Shown one piece after another: positions 52,072 to 63,884 of a stretch of 64,000 nt of DNA. The stretch's first letter is position 1, and every line of letters begins with the position of its first letter. The notes under the pieces were generated by a model, which saw only the letters and a program-made list of their open reading frames with translations, was not told the origin of the DNA and searched no databases. A program made the position numbers and the translations under genes. This DNA comes from an uncultured beta proteobacterium (GTDB lineage: Bacteria; Pseudomonadota; Gammaproteobacteria; Burkholderiales; Burkholderiaceae_C): positions 26,185 to 90,184 of the forward strand of contig CAIKVZ010000225.1 of assembly GCA_903830985.1 (NCBI GenBank). Reading direction: 5' to 3'.

Positions 52072-53211
52072 GTGTCCACTTCCGAACTGAACCTCACGCC
52101 CCTGAACGCCCTGCACCTGGAACTCGGTGCGCGCATGGTGCCCTTTGCCGGTTACTCCATGCCGGTGCAATACCCCGCCGGTCTGGTGGCCGAACACCAG
52201 CACACGCGCAGCGCCGCCGGTCTGTTCGACGTGTCGCACATGGGCCAGCTGCGCCTGGTCGGCGCCGACGCTGCAGCGGCCTTCGAGTCGCTCATGCCAG
52301 TGGACGTGATCAGTCTGCCCGTGGGCAAGCAGCGCTACGGCCTGCTGCTCAACGATGCGGGCGGCATCATCGACGACCTGATGTTCGTGAACCGGGGAAC
52401 AGATATTTTTGTCATTGTCAACGGCGCCTGCAAGGTCGGCGACATGGCGCACATTGAAGCCAAAATCGGCGCGCGCTGCCAGGTCATCCCCATGCCGGAA
52501 AAAGCCCTGCTGGCGCTGCAAGGCCCGCAGGCCGTCACCGCCCTGGCGCGGCTCGCGCCCGGTGTGTCCCAGCTGGTGTTCATGACCGGCGGCGCTTTCG
52601 ACGTGGCCTGCGGCGCAGCCACTGTTGCCTGCTTCATCACGCGCAGCGGCTACACCGGTGAAGACGGTTTCGAGATCTCGGTCGACGCGTCCCAGGCCGA
52701 ACTGCTGGCGCGCACCCTGCTGGCCCAGCCCGAAGTCAAACCCATAGGACTTGGCGCGCGCAATTCGTTGCGCCTGGAGGCCGGTCTGTGCCTGTACGGC
52801 AACGACATCGACAGCACGACCACCCCGGTGGAAGGCGCGCTGAACTGGGCCATGCAAAAAGTGCGGCGCACGGGCGGCGCGCGCGCCGGGGGCTTCCCCG
52901 GTGCCCAAAAAATTCTGGCGCAGCTCGACGGTGTTGCCGGCGCGCTGACGCGCCAACGCGTGGGCCTGAAGGCGCTGGAGCGCGTACCGGTGCGCGAGCA
53001 CACGGTTTTGCAGACCATGGCCGGCGAACCCATAGGCGAAGTCACCAGCGGCCTGCTGGGCCCCACCATCAACCAGCCCGTGGCCATGGCCTACGTGGGC
53101 GTCGCGCATGCAGCCTTGGGCACACGCATCAATGCCATCGTGCGCGGCAAGCCCGTGCCCATGGAAGTGGTCACCATGCCCTTTGTGCCGACAAATTACT
53201 TTCGCGGTTGA
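52072..53211 (+). CDS. gcvT: Glycine cleavage system T protein (aminomethyltransferase)
   Basis: 379 residues. Family features: LTPLNALHLELGARMVPFAGYSMPVQY at the N terminus, DVSHMGQLRL, YTGEDGFEISV and GARNSLRLEAGLCLYGNDID. It transfers the methylene group to tetrahydrofolate and releases ammonia from the aminomethyl-lipoyl H protein. The start is a GTG at 52072 about 35 nt after the riboswitch hairpin, and its ribosome site is weak (GAAAG), in line with riboswitch control of translation. First gene of the gcvT-H-P set. Confidence 0.95.
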   Translation: MSTSELNLTPLNALHLELGARMVPFAGYSMPVQYPAGLVAEHQHTRSAAGLFDVSHMGQLRLVGADAAAAFESLMPVDVISLPVGKQRYGLLLNDAGGIIDDLMFVNRGTDIFVIVNGACKVGDMAHIEAKIGARCQVIPMPEKALLALQGPQAVTALARLAPGVSQLVFMTGGAFDVACGAATVACFITRSGYTGEDGFEISVDASQAELLARTLLAQPEVKPIGLGARNSLRLEAGLCLYGNDIDSTTTPVEGALNWAMQKVRRTGGARAGGFPGAQKILAQLDGVAGALTRQRVGLKALERVPVREHTVLQTMAGEPIGEVTSGLLGPTINQPVAMAYVGVAHAALGTRINAIVRGKPVPMEVVTMPFVPTNYFRG

Positions 53212-53230
53212 TGCAAGCATCTGCCGGATT

Positions 53231-53369
53231 CGTCATCGCGAGGCCGAAGGCCGTGGCGATCCATGGTGGCATACCACCGAAGACATGGATTGCCGCGTCG
53301 CCAAGGCTCCTCGCAATGACGGATTTGATGGCATGGATTGCCGCGTCGCCAAGGCTCCTCGCAATGACG
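53231..53369. repeat. Cluster of three REP-like repeats (family A) between gcvT and gcvH
   Basis: One copy in direct orientation (53231-53265, CGTCATCGCGAGGCCG ... CGATCCATGG) and two identical 38-bp copies in reverse orientation (53284-53321 and 53332-53369, CATGGATTGCCGCGTCGCC ... CTCGCAATGACG). The inverted copies can pair into strong hairpins. They separate gcvT from gcvH, so readthrough between these genes could be reduced. Confidence 0.8.
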
Positions 53370-53442
53370 CCATCGGCGCCTGGCCAAGCTCACACAGCAT
53401 AGAAAATAGCCCCCTCTCTTCAAACTCATTCAGGAGCACTAC

Positions 53443-53814
53443 ATGACGATCAAATACACCCCGGACCACGAATGGCTCAAGCTCGACGGCGACACCGCCA
53501 TCGTCGGCATCACACACCACGCGCAGGATGCGCTGGGCGACGTGGTGTTCGTGGATCTGCCCGAAGTGGGCAAGAGTTATGCGCAAAAGGACGCCGCCGG
53601 CGTGGTCGAATCGGTCAAGGCCGCAGCCGACGTCTACATGCCGGTAAGCGGTGAGGTCATCGAAGTGAACGAGGCCTTGCGCGCCGACCCGGCACTGGCC
53701 AACACGGATCCGCTGGGTGCCGGCTGGTTCTTCAAGGTCAAGCTGTCGGATGCGTCGCAGCTCGACGCCCTGATGGACGAGACCAGCTACACGAGTTTTT
53801 CCGACAGCCACTGA
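53443..53814 (+). CDS. gcvH: Glycine cleavage system H protein
   Basis: 123 residues, full length. The lipoyl-carrying lysine is K59 in VESVKAAADVY; HEWLKLDGDTAIVGIT at the N terminus is typical. It shuttles the aminomethyl group between P, T and L proteins. AGGAG upstream of the ATG. Placed 231 nt after gcvT, with repeats in between. No gcvL (lpd) gene in the window. Confidence 0.96.
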   Translation: MTIKYTPDHEWLKLDGDTAIVGITHHAQDALGDVVFVDLPEVGKSYAQKDAAGVVESVKAAADVYMPVSGEVIEVNEALRADPALANTDPLGAGWFFKVKLSDASQLDALMDETSYTSFSDSH

Positions 53815-53832
53815 AGGCTGCGCATCCGGGCT

Positions 53833-53882
53833 GAGCCTGTCGGCGCCCTGTCTTATCTTTTCGTTCGTCCCCCGACAGGCTC
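53833..53882. repeat. Dispersed palindromic repeat (family B) between gcvH and gcvP
   Basis: Perfect 11-bp arms GAGCCTGTCGG (53833-53843) and CCGACAGGCTC (53872-53882) flank a 28-nt loop. The arms match a short repeat of the type GTTCG...GAGCCTGTCG common in Burkholderiales intergenic regions. It falls in the 93-bp gap between gcvH and gcvP and could fold in the mRNA. Confidence 0.6.
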
Positions 53883-53907
53883 GGGACGAGCGGCAAGCGA
53901 GCCTGCC

Positions 53908-56844
<2,937 letters not shown>

Positions 56845-56861
56845 AAACCGACACTTGAACC

Positions 56862-56885
56862 TTGTCATACAACGTCATACAATTG
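56862..56885. promoter_or_regulatory. Direct-repeat operator upstream of the antitoxin gene
   Basis: GTCATACAA occurs twice, at 56864-56872 and 56874-56882, 10 bp apart, i.e. one helical turn. The first copy is also part of a small dyad (TTGT-cat-ACAA). This is the pattern expected for cooperative binding by a ribbon-helix-helix antitoxin. It lies 31 nt upstream of the start at 56913. Confidence 0.55.
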
Positions 56886-56912
56886 CAAAGCCGCTCGGGC
56901 TAAGGAGTTGTC

Positions 56913-57218
56913 ATGCGGGTGAATGCAAGGTTTGAAGGCGTTGCCGAACAACAGGTGGAGTATCTGGCCAGCAGCACGGGCTTGAAGCTCAGCGACGTGC
57001 TGCGCGACAGCGTGGACTTTTACTACCGCCATATGCGGGCGCAGGGCGCCGGCCTCAGGCACCTGTCTGCATTGATCGGTCAGGGCGACAGTGGGCGCAG
57101 CGACATCTCGGCCAACGTGAAGAAGTTCCTCGACGCGGGCCTGGATGAAAAATACGCAGCCAGACCTGTTGCACCCGGCACATCGAAGCGGGTCAGGCGC
57201 ACATCGGCGAAATCATGA
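56913..57218 (+). CDS. Putative antitoxin (ribbon-helix-helix-like) of a VapBC-type pair
   Basis: 101 residues. The N terminus (MRVNARFEGVAEQQVEYLASSTGLKLSDVLRDSVDFYYRHM) has the strand-helix-helix pattern of a CopG/Arc-type DNA-binding protein; the C-terminal part is basic and likely disordered, suited to binding the toxin. AAGGAG upstream of the ATG. Its stop overlaps the ATG of the PIN gene (ATGA at 57215). Antitoxins of this type repress their own promoter; direct repeats are present upstream. Confidence 0.65.
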   Translation: MRVNARFEGVAEQQVEYLASSTGLKLSDVLRDSVDFYYRHMRAQGAGLRHLSALIGQGDSGRSDISANVKKFLDAGLDEKYAARPVAPGTSKRVRRTSAKS

Positions 57219-57637
57219 TCGCCGTGGATGCGGGCTTCCTGTTTGCACTGCTCGACAAAAGCGACGCCTGGCACAGCCGCGCCCTGGCGGCCGCGCCGAC
57301 CGTGCAGGAGGGCTGGATCACGACCTGGCCGGCGCTGACCGAAGCCACGCATCTGATGACGCGGCGCCTGGGAAGCCGGTTTGCCCAAGGCCTGATGAAC
57401 GAGGTGGCCGACGGTGGCATCCTTGCCTGGGACATCCCACCCCAGCAGATTGCCGGCATCCCGGCCCTGATGCAGCGCTACGCCAAGCTGCCCATGGACC
57501 TGGCCGACGCTTCGCTGGTGCTGCTGGCCGAGCACCTTGGGCACGGCCGCATCCTGACCACCGACGAGCGCGACTTTGGCAGCTACCGCTGGAAGAACCG
57601 CAAGCCCTTTCACAACCTGCTGGCGCAGGCTCGCTGA
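57215..57637 (+). CDS. vapC: PIN-domain toxin (VapC-like ribonuclease)
   Basis: 140 residues. The acidic PIN active-site residues are present: D5 in VDAGF, E in PALTEATHL, D in DLADASLVLLAE and D in TTDERDFGSY. VapC toxins cleave tRNA or rRNA and block translation when the antitoxin is lost. Coupled to the upstream antitoxin. No other mobile marker is directly adjacent. Confidence 0.85.
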   Translation: MIAVDAGFLFALLDKSDAWHSRALAAAPTVQEGWITTWPALTEATHLMTRRLGSRFAQGLMNEVADGGILAWDIPPQQIAGIPALMQRYAKLPMDLADASLVLLAEHLGHGRILTTDERDFGSYRWKNRKPFHNLLAQAR

Positions 57638-57640
57638 AGG

Positions 57641-57943
57641 TCAGATCCGGATCTCGAACTGCGGCTCGCCCATGTAGCGGTTCGGGCCGAACGCTGCCGT
57701 GATGGCAGCGGACTCGGCCGCCTGCCACTGGTCGAACACTTGGCGCTGATCGTCCGTGAGCGCGTCTTCGGACGGCGTTTCGCCGAAGTTGGCGAGCAGC
57801 CGTTGGTACATCGCGTAGACCGGCGCCACCAGTGACGCGTCGCCCAGCGATTCCTCCAGCGCCTGGCGAAAGCGCTGCTCGGCGGCAAGACGCTCCTGCG
57901 GCGAGGCGTCTTCGAAGTCGTAGAGCTTGAGGGTGTAGGACAT
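57641..57943 (-). CDS. Hypothetical protein (100 aa)
   Basis: 100 residues, soluble, acidic, mainly helical (SPQERLAAEQRFRQALEESLGDASLVAPVYAMYQRLL); no family recognised. Strong codon fit in one frame and position 8 nt after the DOPA-dioxygenase-like gene on the same strand favour it being real. No ribosome site is obvious. Probably co-transcribed with the upstream gene. Confidence 0.6.
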   Translation of the reverse strand: MSYTLKLYDFEDASPQERLAAEQRFRQALEESLGDASLVAPVYAMYQRLLANFGETPSEDALTDDQRQVFDQWQAAESAAITAAFGPNRYMGEPQFEIRI

Positions 57944-57951
57944 GGTGCAGC

Positions 57952-58746
57952 TCAGGCGGACAGGCTGAAGGCGTCCATGGCCAGCATGCCGTGCATCACC
58001 TCGCGGCTCAGGTAGTCGGGCCTGGCACTCGCTCCCGCCGCGCCCAGGGCAAAGAACAGCGGCAGAAAATGGTCTTCACTCGGATGGGCACGCACGGCGT
58101 GCGGCGCCTGGGTCCGATAGTCCAGCAGTGCAGCCAGGTCGCCACGTTGCAGCGCCTCCTCGATCCAACGGCTGAACTCCAGCGCATAGGGCGCGGCAGC
58201 GCGCTGGCCGCCAAAAAACTCGCCCAGGTTATGCGTCATGCTGCCCGACCCCAGGATCAGCACGCCACTGGAGCGCAGTCCTTGCAGCGCTGCGCCCAGC
58301 GCGTACACCTCGCGCGGCCCAGCGCCCAGCGGCAAGGCCACCTGCACCACCGGCACATCGGCGGCAGGGAACAGATGCATCAACGGCACCCAGGCGCCAT
58401 GGTCCATCGACCGCTCGGGCTCGCCCTGCGCCTCCAGACCCGCTGCCTGGAGCAAGGTCAGGACTTCCTGCGCCAGCGGCACGCTGCCCGGCGCCGGGTA
58501 CTGGAGTTGGTAGAGCTCAGGAGGAAAACCGCCGAAATCGTGCCAGGTTTCAGGCTTGGGATTGATCATCACGGCCGGGGTGCGCGCCATCCAGTGCGGC
58601 GACAGCACGACCACGCCGCGCAGTGGGCCGTGCGCCTGCACCAGCTGCTGCGCCCATTGCGCCAAGGCCGGGCCGGTGCTGCCGGGCTCGAGCGCAAACA
58701 TGGGCGAGCCGTGGGAGACAAAAAGTGTGGGTAAGAGTGCGGACAT
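57952..58746 (-). CDS. ygiD: Class III extradiol ring-cleavage dioxygenase family protein (YgiD-like, DOPA 4,5-dioxygenase type)
   Basis: 264 residues. Metal-site histidines are recognisable in VSHGSPMF, VLSPHWM, MDHGAWVPLMHLFP and GSMTHNLGE, which fits the zinc/iron-dependent DODA family. E. coli YgiD has DOPA 4,5-dioxygenase activity; the physiological substrate is not known. Cytoplasmic. It precedes the 100-residue hypothetical gene, with which it may share a transcript. Confidence 0.88.
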   Translation of the reverse strand: MSALLPTLFVSHGSPMFALEPGSTGPALAQWAQQLVQAHGPLRGVVVLSPHWMARTPAVMINPKPETWHDFGGFPPELYQLQYPAPGSVPLAQEVLTLLQAAGLEAQGEPERSMDHGAWVPLMHLFPAADVPVVQVALPLGAGPREVYALGAALQGLRSSGVLILGSGSMTHNLGEFFGGQRAAAPYALEFSRWIEEALQRGDLAALLDYRTQAPHAVRAHPSEDHFLPLFFALGAAGASARPDYLSREVMHGMLAMDAFSLSA

Positions 58747-58778
58747 GAATTGCCTTGATGGGCTAGCGTGAACCGCCT

Positions 58779-60116
58779 TCAGGCCGCAGCCTGACTGTCG
58801 CTGCCGGGCTCACCGTGGATGTAGCGCGCCACAAAAGCCCCCACACTGCTGGCCGGCAGCGGCAACCACACGATGTGACCGCTGCCAGGCGCGACCTCGA
58901 TGGCGGCGCCCTCGGCGTCTTCCATGCGCGTCAACTGCACGTCGGCATTCGCGCCCGGCTGAATGATCTCCAGCCAGTCGCCCAGGGCAAAGCGGTTCTT
59001 CACCGTCACCTGCGCCAGGCCGCGGGTCTCATCGAATGCCGTCACGTCGCCCACATACAGGCTGCGCCCTGACTCCGAATAGCCACGCAAATAGTTCTGC
59101 GTTTCCTGCGGCGTGTGGCGCTGGAAAAAACCCGAGGTGTAGCCCCGGTTCGCCAGTCCGTCGAGTTGCCCCAGCAGCGCGGGATCGAGCTCGCGCCCGG
59201 CCACGGCGTCGTCGATCGCCTGGCGGTAGCTTTGCACGGTGCGCGCCACGTAGTAGGGGCTCTTGGTGCGGCCTTCGATCTTGAGCGAATCCACGCCGAT
59301 CTCCACCAGGCGCTTGACATGCTCGATGGCGCGCAGGTCCTTGGAGTTCATCACGTAGGTGCCGTGCTCGTCTTCCTCGATCGGCATGTAGCTGCCCGGA
59401 CGCTGGCTCTCCTCGATCATGTAGACCTGATCCGACTCCCGCTCTGCAACTGCCTGCGGCGCCAGGATGTCGCCCGACGCGTCGACCACGCCTCCTACAG
59501 TCTTGTAGTCCCAGCGGCAGGAATTGGTGCAGCTGCCCTGGTTCGCGTCGCGGTGGTTGAAGTAGCCCGACAGCAGGCAGCGCCCGGAATAGGCAATGCA
59601 CAGCGCGCCGTGCACGAAGACCTCGAGCTCGGTGTCCGGGCAGTCCTGGCGGATCTGCTCGACCTGGTCCAGCGACAGTTCGCGCGACAGGATGACGCGC
59701 TGGATCCCCACGCTCTTCCAGAAGCGCACGGCCGCAGCATTCACCGTGTTGGCCTGCACCGACAAGTGGATCTCCACCTCGGGCCAGGTCTCGCGCACCA
59801 TCATGATGAGGCCCGGGTCCGACATGATCATCGCGTCGGGCTTGAGCGCGATCACCGGTGCCATGTTCGCGATGTAGTTTTTGATCTTGTTGCCGTGCGG
59901 AAAGATGTTGGACACCAGGAAAAACCTGGCGCCCTGGTCGCGCGTCAGCTGCATGCCTTGGGCCAGCACCTCGATGTCGCCAAAGTCGTTGTTGCGCACG
60001 CGCAGCGAGTAGCGGGGCTGGCCCGCGTAGATGGCGTTGGCGCCAAAGGCCAGCGCGGTCTGCAGCATGGCCAGCGAGCCCGCAGGCGCCAGCAGTTCGG
60101 GTGCGCGCAGGCTCAT
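58779..60116 (-). CDS. trhP: Peptidase U32-family tRNA hydroxylation protein TrhP
   Basis: 445 residues, YegQ/TrhP length. Conserved segments: ELLAPAGSLAMLQTALAFGANAIYAG, LSVQANTVN, and the four-cysteine cluster CIAYSGRC...GSCTNSCRWDY that binds Fe-S. It makes 5-hydroxyuridine at tRNA position 34 together with prephenate. ATG at 60116 (MSLRAPELL) is chosen; a GTG at 60125 is in frame. Divergent from the glyoxalase-like gene, 118 bp apart. Confidence 0.9.
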   Translation of the reverse strand: MSLRAPELLAPAGSLAMLQTALAFGANAIYAGQPRYSLRVRNNDFGDIEVLAQGMQLTRDQGARFFLVSNIFPHGNKIKNYIANMAPVIALKPDAMIMSDPGLIMMVRETWPEVEIHLSVQANTVNAAAVRFWKSVGIQRVILSRELSLDQVEQIRQDCPDTELEVFVHGALCIAYSGRCLLSGYFNHRDANQGSCTNSCRWDYKTVGGVVDASGDILAPQAVAERESDQVYMIEESQRPGSYMPIEEDEHGTYVMNSKDLRAIEHVKRLVEIGVDSLKIEGRTKSPYYVARTVQSYRQAIDDAVAGRELDPALLGQLDGLANRGYTSGFFQRHTPQETQNYLRGYSESGRSLYVGDVTAFDETRGLAQVTVKNRFALGDWLEIIQPGANADVQLTRMEDAEGAAIEVAPGSGHIVWLPLPASSVGAFVARYIHGEPGSDSQAAA

Positions 60117-60234
60117 GCTGGGCACCGGTTCGGGTTCGGGGCGTTCGGGATGGGCGCTGTCTTCATGGCATGGCTTGGGAGAGTGTCAGTAGCCCGCTAT
60201 GCTAACGCGCCGGCGCCGGTGGTATGGTCAGCCC

Positions 60235-60939
60235 ATGAAAACACAAATTGATCACCTGGTCGTGGTGGCCAAAACCCTGGAACAAGGCGTGCAGTGGTGC
60301 GAAGCCACGCTGGGCATCACCCCCGCGCCGGGCGGCGAGCACGCGGCTTACGGCACGCACAACCGCCTCTTCAAGATCGCCACGCCCGCCAACCCCCTGG
60401 CCTATCTGGAAATCATCGCCATCGATCCGGGGGCGAAGCGCGCAGCCGAAGCGCCGCGGCGCTGGTTCGATATGGACGACGCCAAGCTGCAGGCGGCCGT
60501 CGCCGTCGAGCCGCGCCTGGTGCACTTCGTGGCGCAGACCGACGACATCCAGGCCGCGCGCATCGCGCTCAAGACCCTGGCCATGGAGCCGGGCCCCGCC
60601 ATGGCGGCCAGCCGGCACTCGCGCAAAGGCGTGCTGCAGTGGCAGATCACGGTGCGCGAGGACGGTCAGCGCCTGTTCGACGGCGCCCTGCCCGCCCTGA
60701 TCCAGTGGGGCAAGCCGCACGCTGCCGAGCCGCTGCGCCTGCACCCGCGCAACAGCCTGCCACGCTCCGGCGTGACGCTGCACAGCGTCGCCGTGACGCA
60801 CCCGTCAGCGGCCAAGCTGCAGGAGGCCTACACGGCGCTGGGACTGGCAGGCGTCGCGCTGGAGACCGGCCCGGCCGATATCAGCGTCACGCTGCACACG
60901 CCCAAGGGCGTGGTCACGCTGCACAGCCAGGGGGTTTAG
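60235..60939 (+). CDS. Glyoxalase-like domain (VOC-superfamily) protein
   Basis: 234 residues. The N terminus is a VOC-type repeat (IDHLVVVAKTLEQGVQWCEATLGITPAPGGEHAAYGTHNRLFKI) and the second repeat is more diverged (SGVTLHSVAVTHPSAAKL). No catalytic role can be assigned. The ATG at 60235 lacks a strong ribosome site; the frame is open to 60199. Monocistronic. Confidence 0.8.
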   Translation: MKTQIDHLVVVAKTLEQGVQWCEATLGITPAPGGEHAAYGTHNRLFKIATPANPLAYLEIIAIDPGAKRAAEAPRRWFDMDDAKLQAAVAVEPRLVHFVAQTDDIQAARIALKTLAMEPGPAMAASRHSRKGVLQWQITVREDGQRLFDGALPALIQWGKPHAAEPLRLHPRNSLPRSGVTLHSVAVTHPSAAKLQEAYTALGLAGVALETGPADISVTLHTPKGVVTLHSQGV

Positions 60940-60989
60940 ACAGCTTGTGGATATGATGCTGTGAACAAGGTCTCTTCATGGAGTGACGT

Positions 60990-61550
60990 ATGGGTGTTCC
61001 GCTTTTGAAAATGACTTTGCCCGAGTTCCTGGAGTGGGAAGGGAAGCAGTCGGAGCGACACGAGTTCTACCAGGGGGAAACGTTTGCCATGCCTGGCGGC
61101 ACGGCCAGGCACAACCGCGTTATCCTGAATTTGGCCAGCCGCATTGGCGACCATCTGGATGGCACTGTCTGCCAGGTATTTGCCGAAAACATGAAAGTGC
61201 TGATCGCCGATGGCGTGCTCTACCCAGACGTCGTGGTGACCTGTGGCAAAGCCGAAGCCGGAGATGAACAAACCGTCGTCGATCCAAAAATCATCATCGA
61301 AGTTCTCTCTCCCAGTACCCGGGGCTATGACAAACGCGAGAAGTTCATCCTCTACCGGACGCTGGCAACATTGCGTGAGTACGTCCTGATCGACCCCAGC
61401 AAGCGCCAGGTGGAAGTTTTCAGCCTGACAGAAACCGGCGCATGGTTGTTTACCGACCAGACCCATGGCGGCGTGCTGTCGTTGTCGAGCATCGATTGCA
61501 GATTGGCCATGGAATCGGTCTTCAAGGGTGTGGAGAGCGAAACCGTCTGA
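60990..61550 (+). CDS. Uma2-family putative endonuclease (DUF820)
   Basis: 186 residues. PD-(D/E)xK-type residues are visible (PDVVVTCG, the DPKIIIEVLSPST strand with E, and DKREKF). This restriction-like nuclease family is abundant in Cyanobacteria and scattered in Proteobacteria; functions are unknown. No methylase or defence gene lies beside it. The base composition is a little lower in GC than its neighbours. Start ATG at 60990; the ribosome site is weak. Confidence 0.85.
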   Translation: MGVPLLKMTLPEFLEWEGKQSERHEFYQGETFAMPGGTARHNRVILNLASRIGDHLDGTVCQVFAENMKVLIADGVLYPDVVVTCGKAEAGDEQTVVDPKIIIEVLSPSTRGYDKREKFILYRTLATLREYVLIDPSKRQVEVFSLTETGAWLFTDQTHGGVLSLSSIDCRLAMESVFKGVESETV

Positions 61551-61678
61551 AGTGTTTACCGTCGCACAGACTGCAACAGATTCTGCAAGACGCCATTGGA
61601 TCTAGAACCTGAGTTTTGTTGTCTTTGTGAACCGCCTCTGCGGCCCGGCCCACGCCCTTTCCCCGCTATGCTCACAGT

Positions 61679-62905
61679 GTGAGCGCCGCACCCGCCCCCC
61701 CTCTTCGCCGCATCGCCCATCTGGACATGGACGCCTTCTACGCGTCCGTGGAATTGCTGCGCTACCCGCAACTCAAGGGCCTGCCGGTGGTGATCGGCGG
61801 CGGGCGGCGCAGCGTGGACGCCGCCATCGCCACGGACCTGCCGGCGCTGGCGGACATCCCGCTGAGCGATTTCCCGCGCCTTGACGGCTACACCGGGCGC
61901 GGCGTCATCACCACCGCCACCTACGCCGCGCGCCAGTTCGGCGTGGGCTCGGCCATGGGACTGATGAAGGCCGCCAAGCTGTGCCCTCAGGCCATCATCC
62001 TGCCGGTGGACTTTGACGAATATCGCAAATACTCGCGCCTGTTCAAAGCCATCGTCACCGACATCGCGCCGGTGATGGAAGACCGTGGAATCGACGAGGT
62101 CTACATCGACTTCACCCAGGTACCCGGTGGGCAACGCGAGGGCGGGCGCGTGCTGGCGCGGCTCATGCAAAAAACCATTTTTCAGGCCACAGGCCTGACC
62201 TGCTCGGTAGGCGTGGCGCCGAACAAGCTGCTCGCCAAAATGGCCAGCGAGTTCAATAAACCGCAGGGCATCTCCATCGTGCTGGAACAGGATCTGGAGG
62301 CAATGATCTGGCCGCTGGCCTGCCGCAAGATCAACGGCATCGGCCCCAAGGCCGACGAGAAGCTGCAAGGCCTGGGCATCAAGACCATAGGCGAGCTCGC
62401 CGCCAAAGACCTGCAATGGCTGATCGACCACTTCGGCCAGGCCACCGGCGCGTGGATGCATGAGGCATCGCATGGCCGCGACGTGCGCGAACTGGTGACA
62501 GAGAGCGAGCCCGTCTCCATCAGCCGAGAGACCACCTTCGACCGGGACCTGCACGCGGTGCGCGACAAGGCCGAGCTCGGTGCCGTGTTCACGCGCCTGT
62601 GCGAGCAGGTGGCGGGTGACCTGCAGCGCAAGGGCTATCTGGGCAAGACCATAGGCATCAAGCTGCGCTTTGACGATTTCAAGGGCGTGACGCGCGACCA
62701 GACCCTGGACCACTACATCGGTGACGCCGCAGCGATCCGCTCCGCTGCGGGGCAGGCGCTGAAACGCGCACCGCTCACGCAGCGCCTGCGCCTGCTGGGG
62801 GTACGCGTGGGGGCGCTGATCAAGACTGAAGATGCGCCTGTGCAAGGCGGGAAGCAGCCGATCCCCCGCCCGGCCCAAGAGGCACTGCTGTTCCCTGAAG
62901 ACTGA
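61679..62905 (+). CDS. dinB: DNA polymerase IV (Y-family)
   Basis: 408 residues. Catalytic acidic residues are in HLDMDAFYASVE (D16, D18) and in the later GIDEVYIDF motif; little-finger residues are normal. The C-terminal QEALLF at 400-405 is a beta-clamp-binding motif. Performs error-prone lesion bypass. GTG start at 61679; ATG-less and without a ribosome site, so it may be leaderless, with a TATGCT element upstream at 61667-61672. No LexA box is seen upstream. Monocistronic. Confidence 0.93.
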   Translation: MSAAPAPPLRRIAHLDMDAFYASVELLRYPQLKGLPVVIGGGRRSVDAAIATDLPALADIPLSDFPRLDGYTGRGVITTATYAARQFGVGSAMGLMKAAKLCPQAIILPVDFDEYRKYSRLFKAIVTDIAPVMEDRGIDEVYIDFTQVPGGQREGGRVLARLMQKTIFQATGLTCSVGVAPNKLLAKMASEFNKPQGISIVLEQDLEAMIWPLACRKINGIGPKADEKLQGLGIKTIGELAAKDLQWLIDHFGQATGAWMHEASHGRDVRELVTESEPVSISRETTFDRDLHAVRDKAELGAVFTRLCEQVAGDLQRKGYLGKTIGIKLRFDDFKGVTRDQTLDHYIGDAAAIRSAAGQALKRAPLTQRLRLLGVRVGALIKTEDAPVQGGKQPIPRPAQEALLFPED

Positions 62906-62988
62906 TCACCGAGGGCCAGGGATGGACGCTGGTCGGCTCATTTGCAGCGTGAGCTGACATTGGCTGGGAAGTTGTTGATCCTGTGTTT

Positions 62989-63783
62989 TCATGGCGTTTC
63001 CGACCGTGCGCTGGCGGCCACCAAGTGCTTGATTGGCTCATCAACAACAACCCGGTTTCGCCCGAGATTCTTGGCCGCATAGAGTGCTGCGTCTGCAGCT
63101 TTCATGACATCCTTCAAGGCGATGGAACTGGCCATCAGGTCGGGTATCGCTATGCCAATGCTCATGGTGATGCCGGCTTGCTGGTCACCAAACGTGAACA
63201 CCTTGGCCGCAATAGCTTTTCGGAAGCGCTCGGCAGCTGCAGTCGCATTCTCCAGATCGATGTCTGGCAGTACTGCCAAGAATTCCTCGCCGCCAATTCG
63301 CCCTAAGTAATCGATGTGGCGAAACGTGCCGCGCGCAATGTCGGCCACCGCGCACAGCACCAAGTCGCCTGCGGGGTGACCATAGCGATCGTTGACGATT
63401 TTGAAATGGTCAATATCGAACATCAATACCGCCATAGGATGCTTGCTCCGCACTGCCCGATCGATTTCATGCTGCGCGTGTTGCATGACTGAACTTCGAC
63501 TGGCCAGGCCAGTCAGCGCATCTGTATTCGCTTTCGACTCCAGGTCGGAGAACACCTCCCTTATGCCATATATGCCTGCAGCCATGAGGATGGATATCGC
63601 CATGCCAAAGACAGCGTCAGTGAAGCTGCACAACTCTCCAGCATTGATTAGGCGCCACATAGGTGCGAGTCGACGTTCAACCATCAACGTCAAAGCAATC
63701 CCCACGCAAACCCAAGCCGCCCGGTAGCGACCGGCAACATTACCCGTTTGAGTCAATGCGATCCATCCGGCGACCGCCTGCAA
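62989..63783 (-). CDS. Membrane-bound diguanylate cyclase, possibly 5'-truncated
   Basis: 264 residues from TTG at 63783, with two or three N-terminal membrane helices and a GGDEF domain (about 90-250). The active site is intact: GGEEF, preceded by the DIDHFKIVNDRYGH strand; no RxxD inhibitory site. It should make c-di-GMP. The frame stays open upstream to 63852 and encodes another hydrophobic stretch (FRLVILGASVVLQAVAG), but there is no ATG and the only other NTG is a CTG at 63849, so the true start is unclear or lost. The gene is near the probable transposase start at 63963. Confidence 0.85.
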   Translation of the reverse strand: MQAVAGWIALTQTGNVAGRYRAAWVCVGIALTLMVERRLAPMWRLINAGELCSFTDAVFGMAISILMAAGIYGIREVFSDLESKANTDALTGLASRSSVMQHAQHEIDRAVRSKHPMAVLMFDIDHFKIVNDRYGHPAGDLVLCAVADIARGTFRHIDYLGRIGGEEFLAVLPDIDLENATAAAERFRKAIAAKVFTFGDQQAGITMSIGIAIPDLMASSIALKDVMKAADAALYAAKNLGRNRVVVDEPIKHLVAASARSETP

Positions 63784-63884
63784 TACAACGGATGCACCTA
63801 AGATGACTAACCTGAAGTTCCTCCCCGTTTTCCCGTAAAAACGCCCCAGTTTTCACGGATTCTCCCAATGAAGGCCGCTTATAA

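Noticed and set aside
53284..53369. Two identical 38-bp units with a 10-bp spacer as a possible CRISPR
   Set aside because: Only two copies, wrong spacer size, and the unit is the inverted form of a dispersed REP-like repeat; no cas genes.
61551..61678. LexA box upstream of dinB
   Set aside because: No CTGT-N8-ACAG pattern was found in this region.
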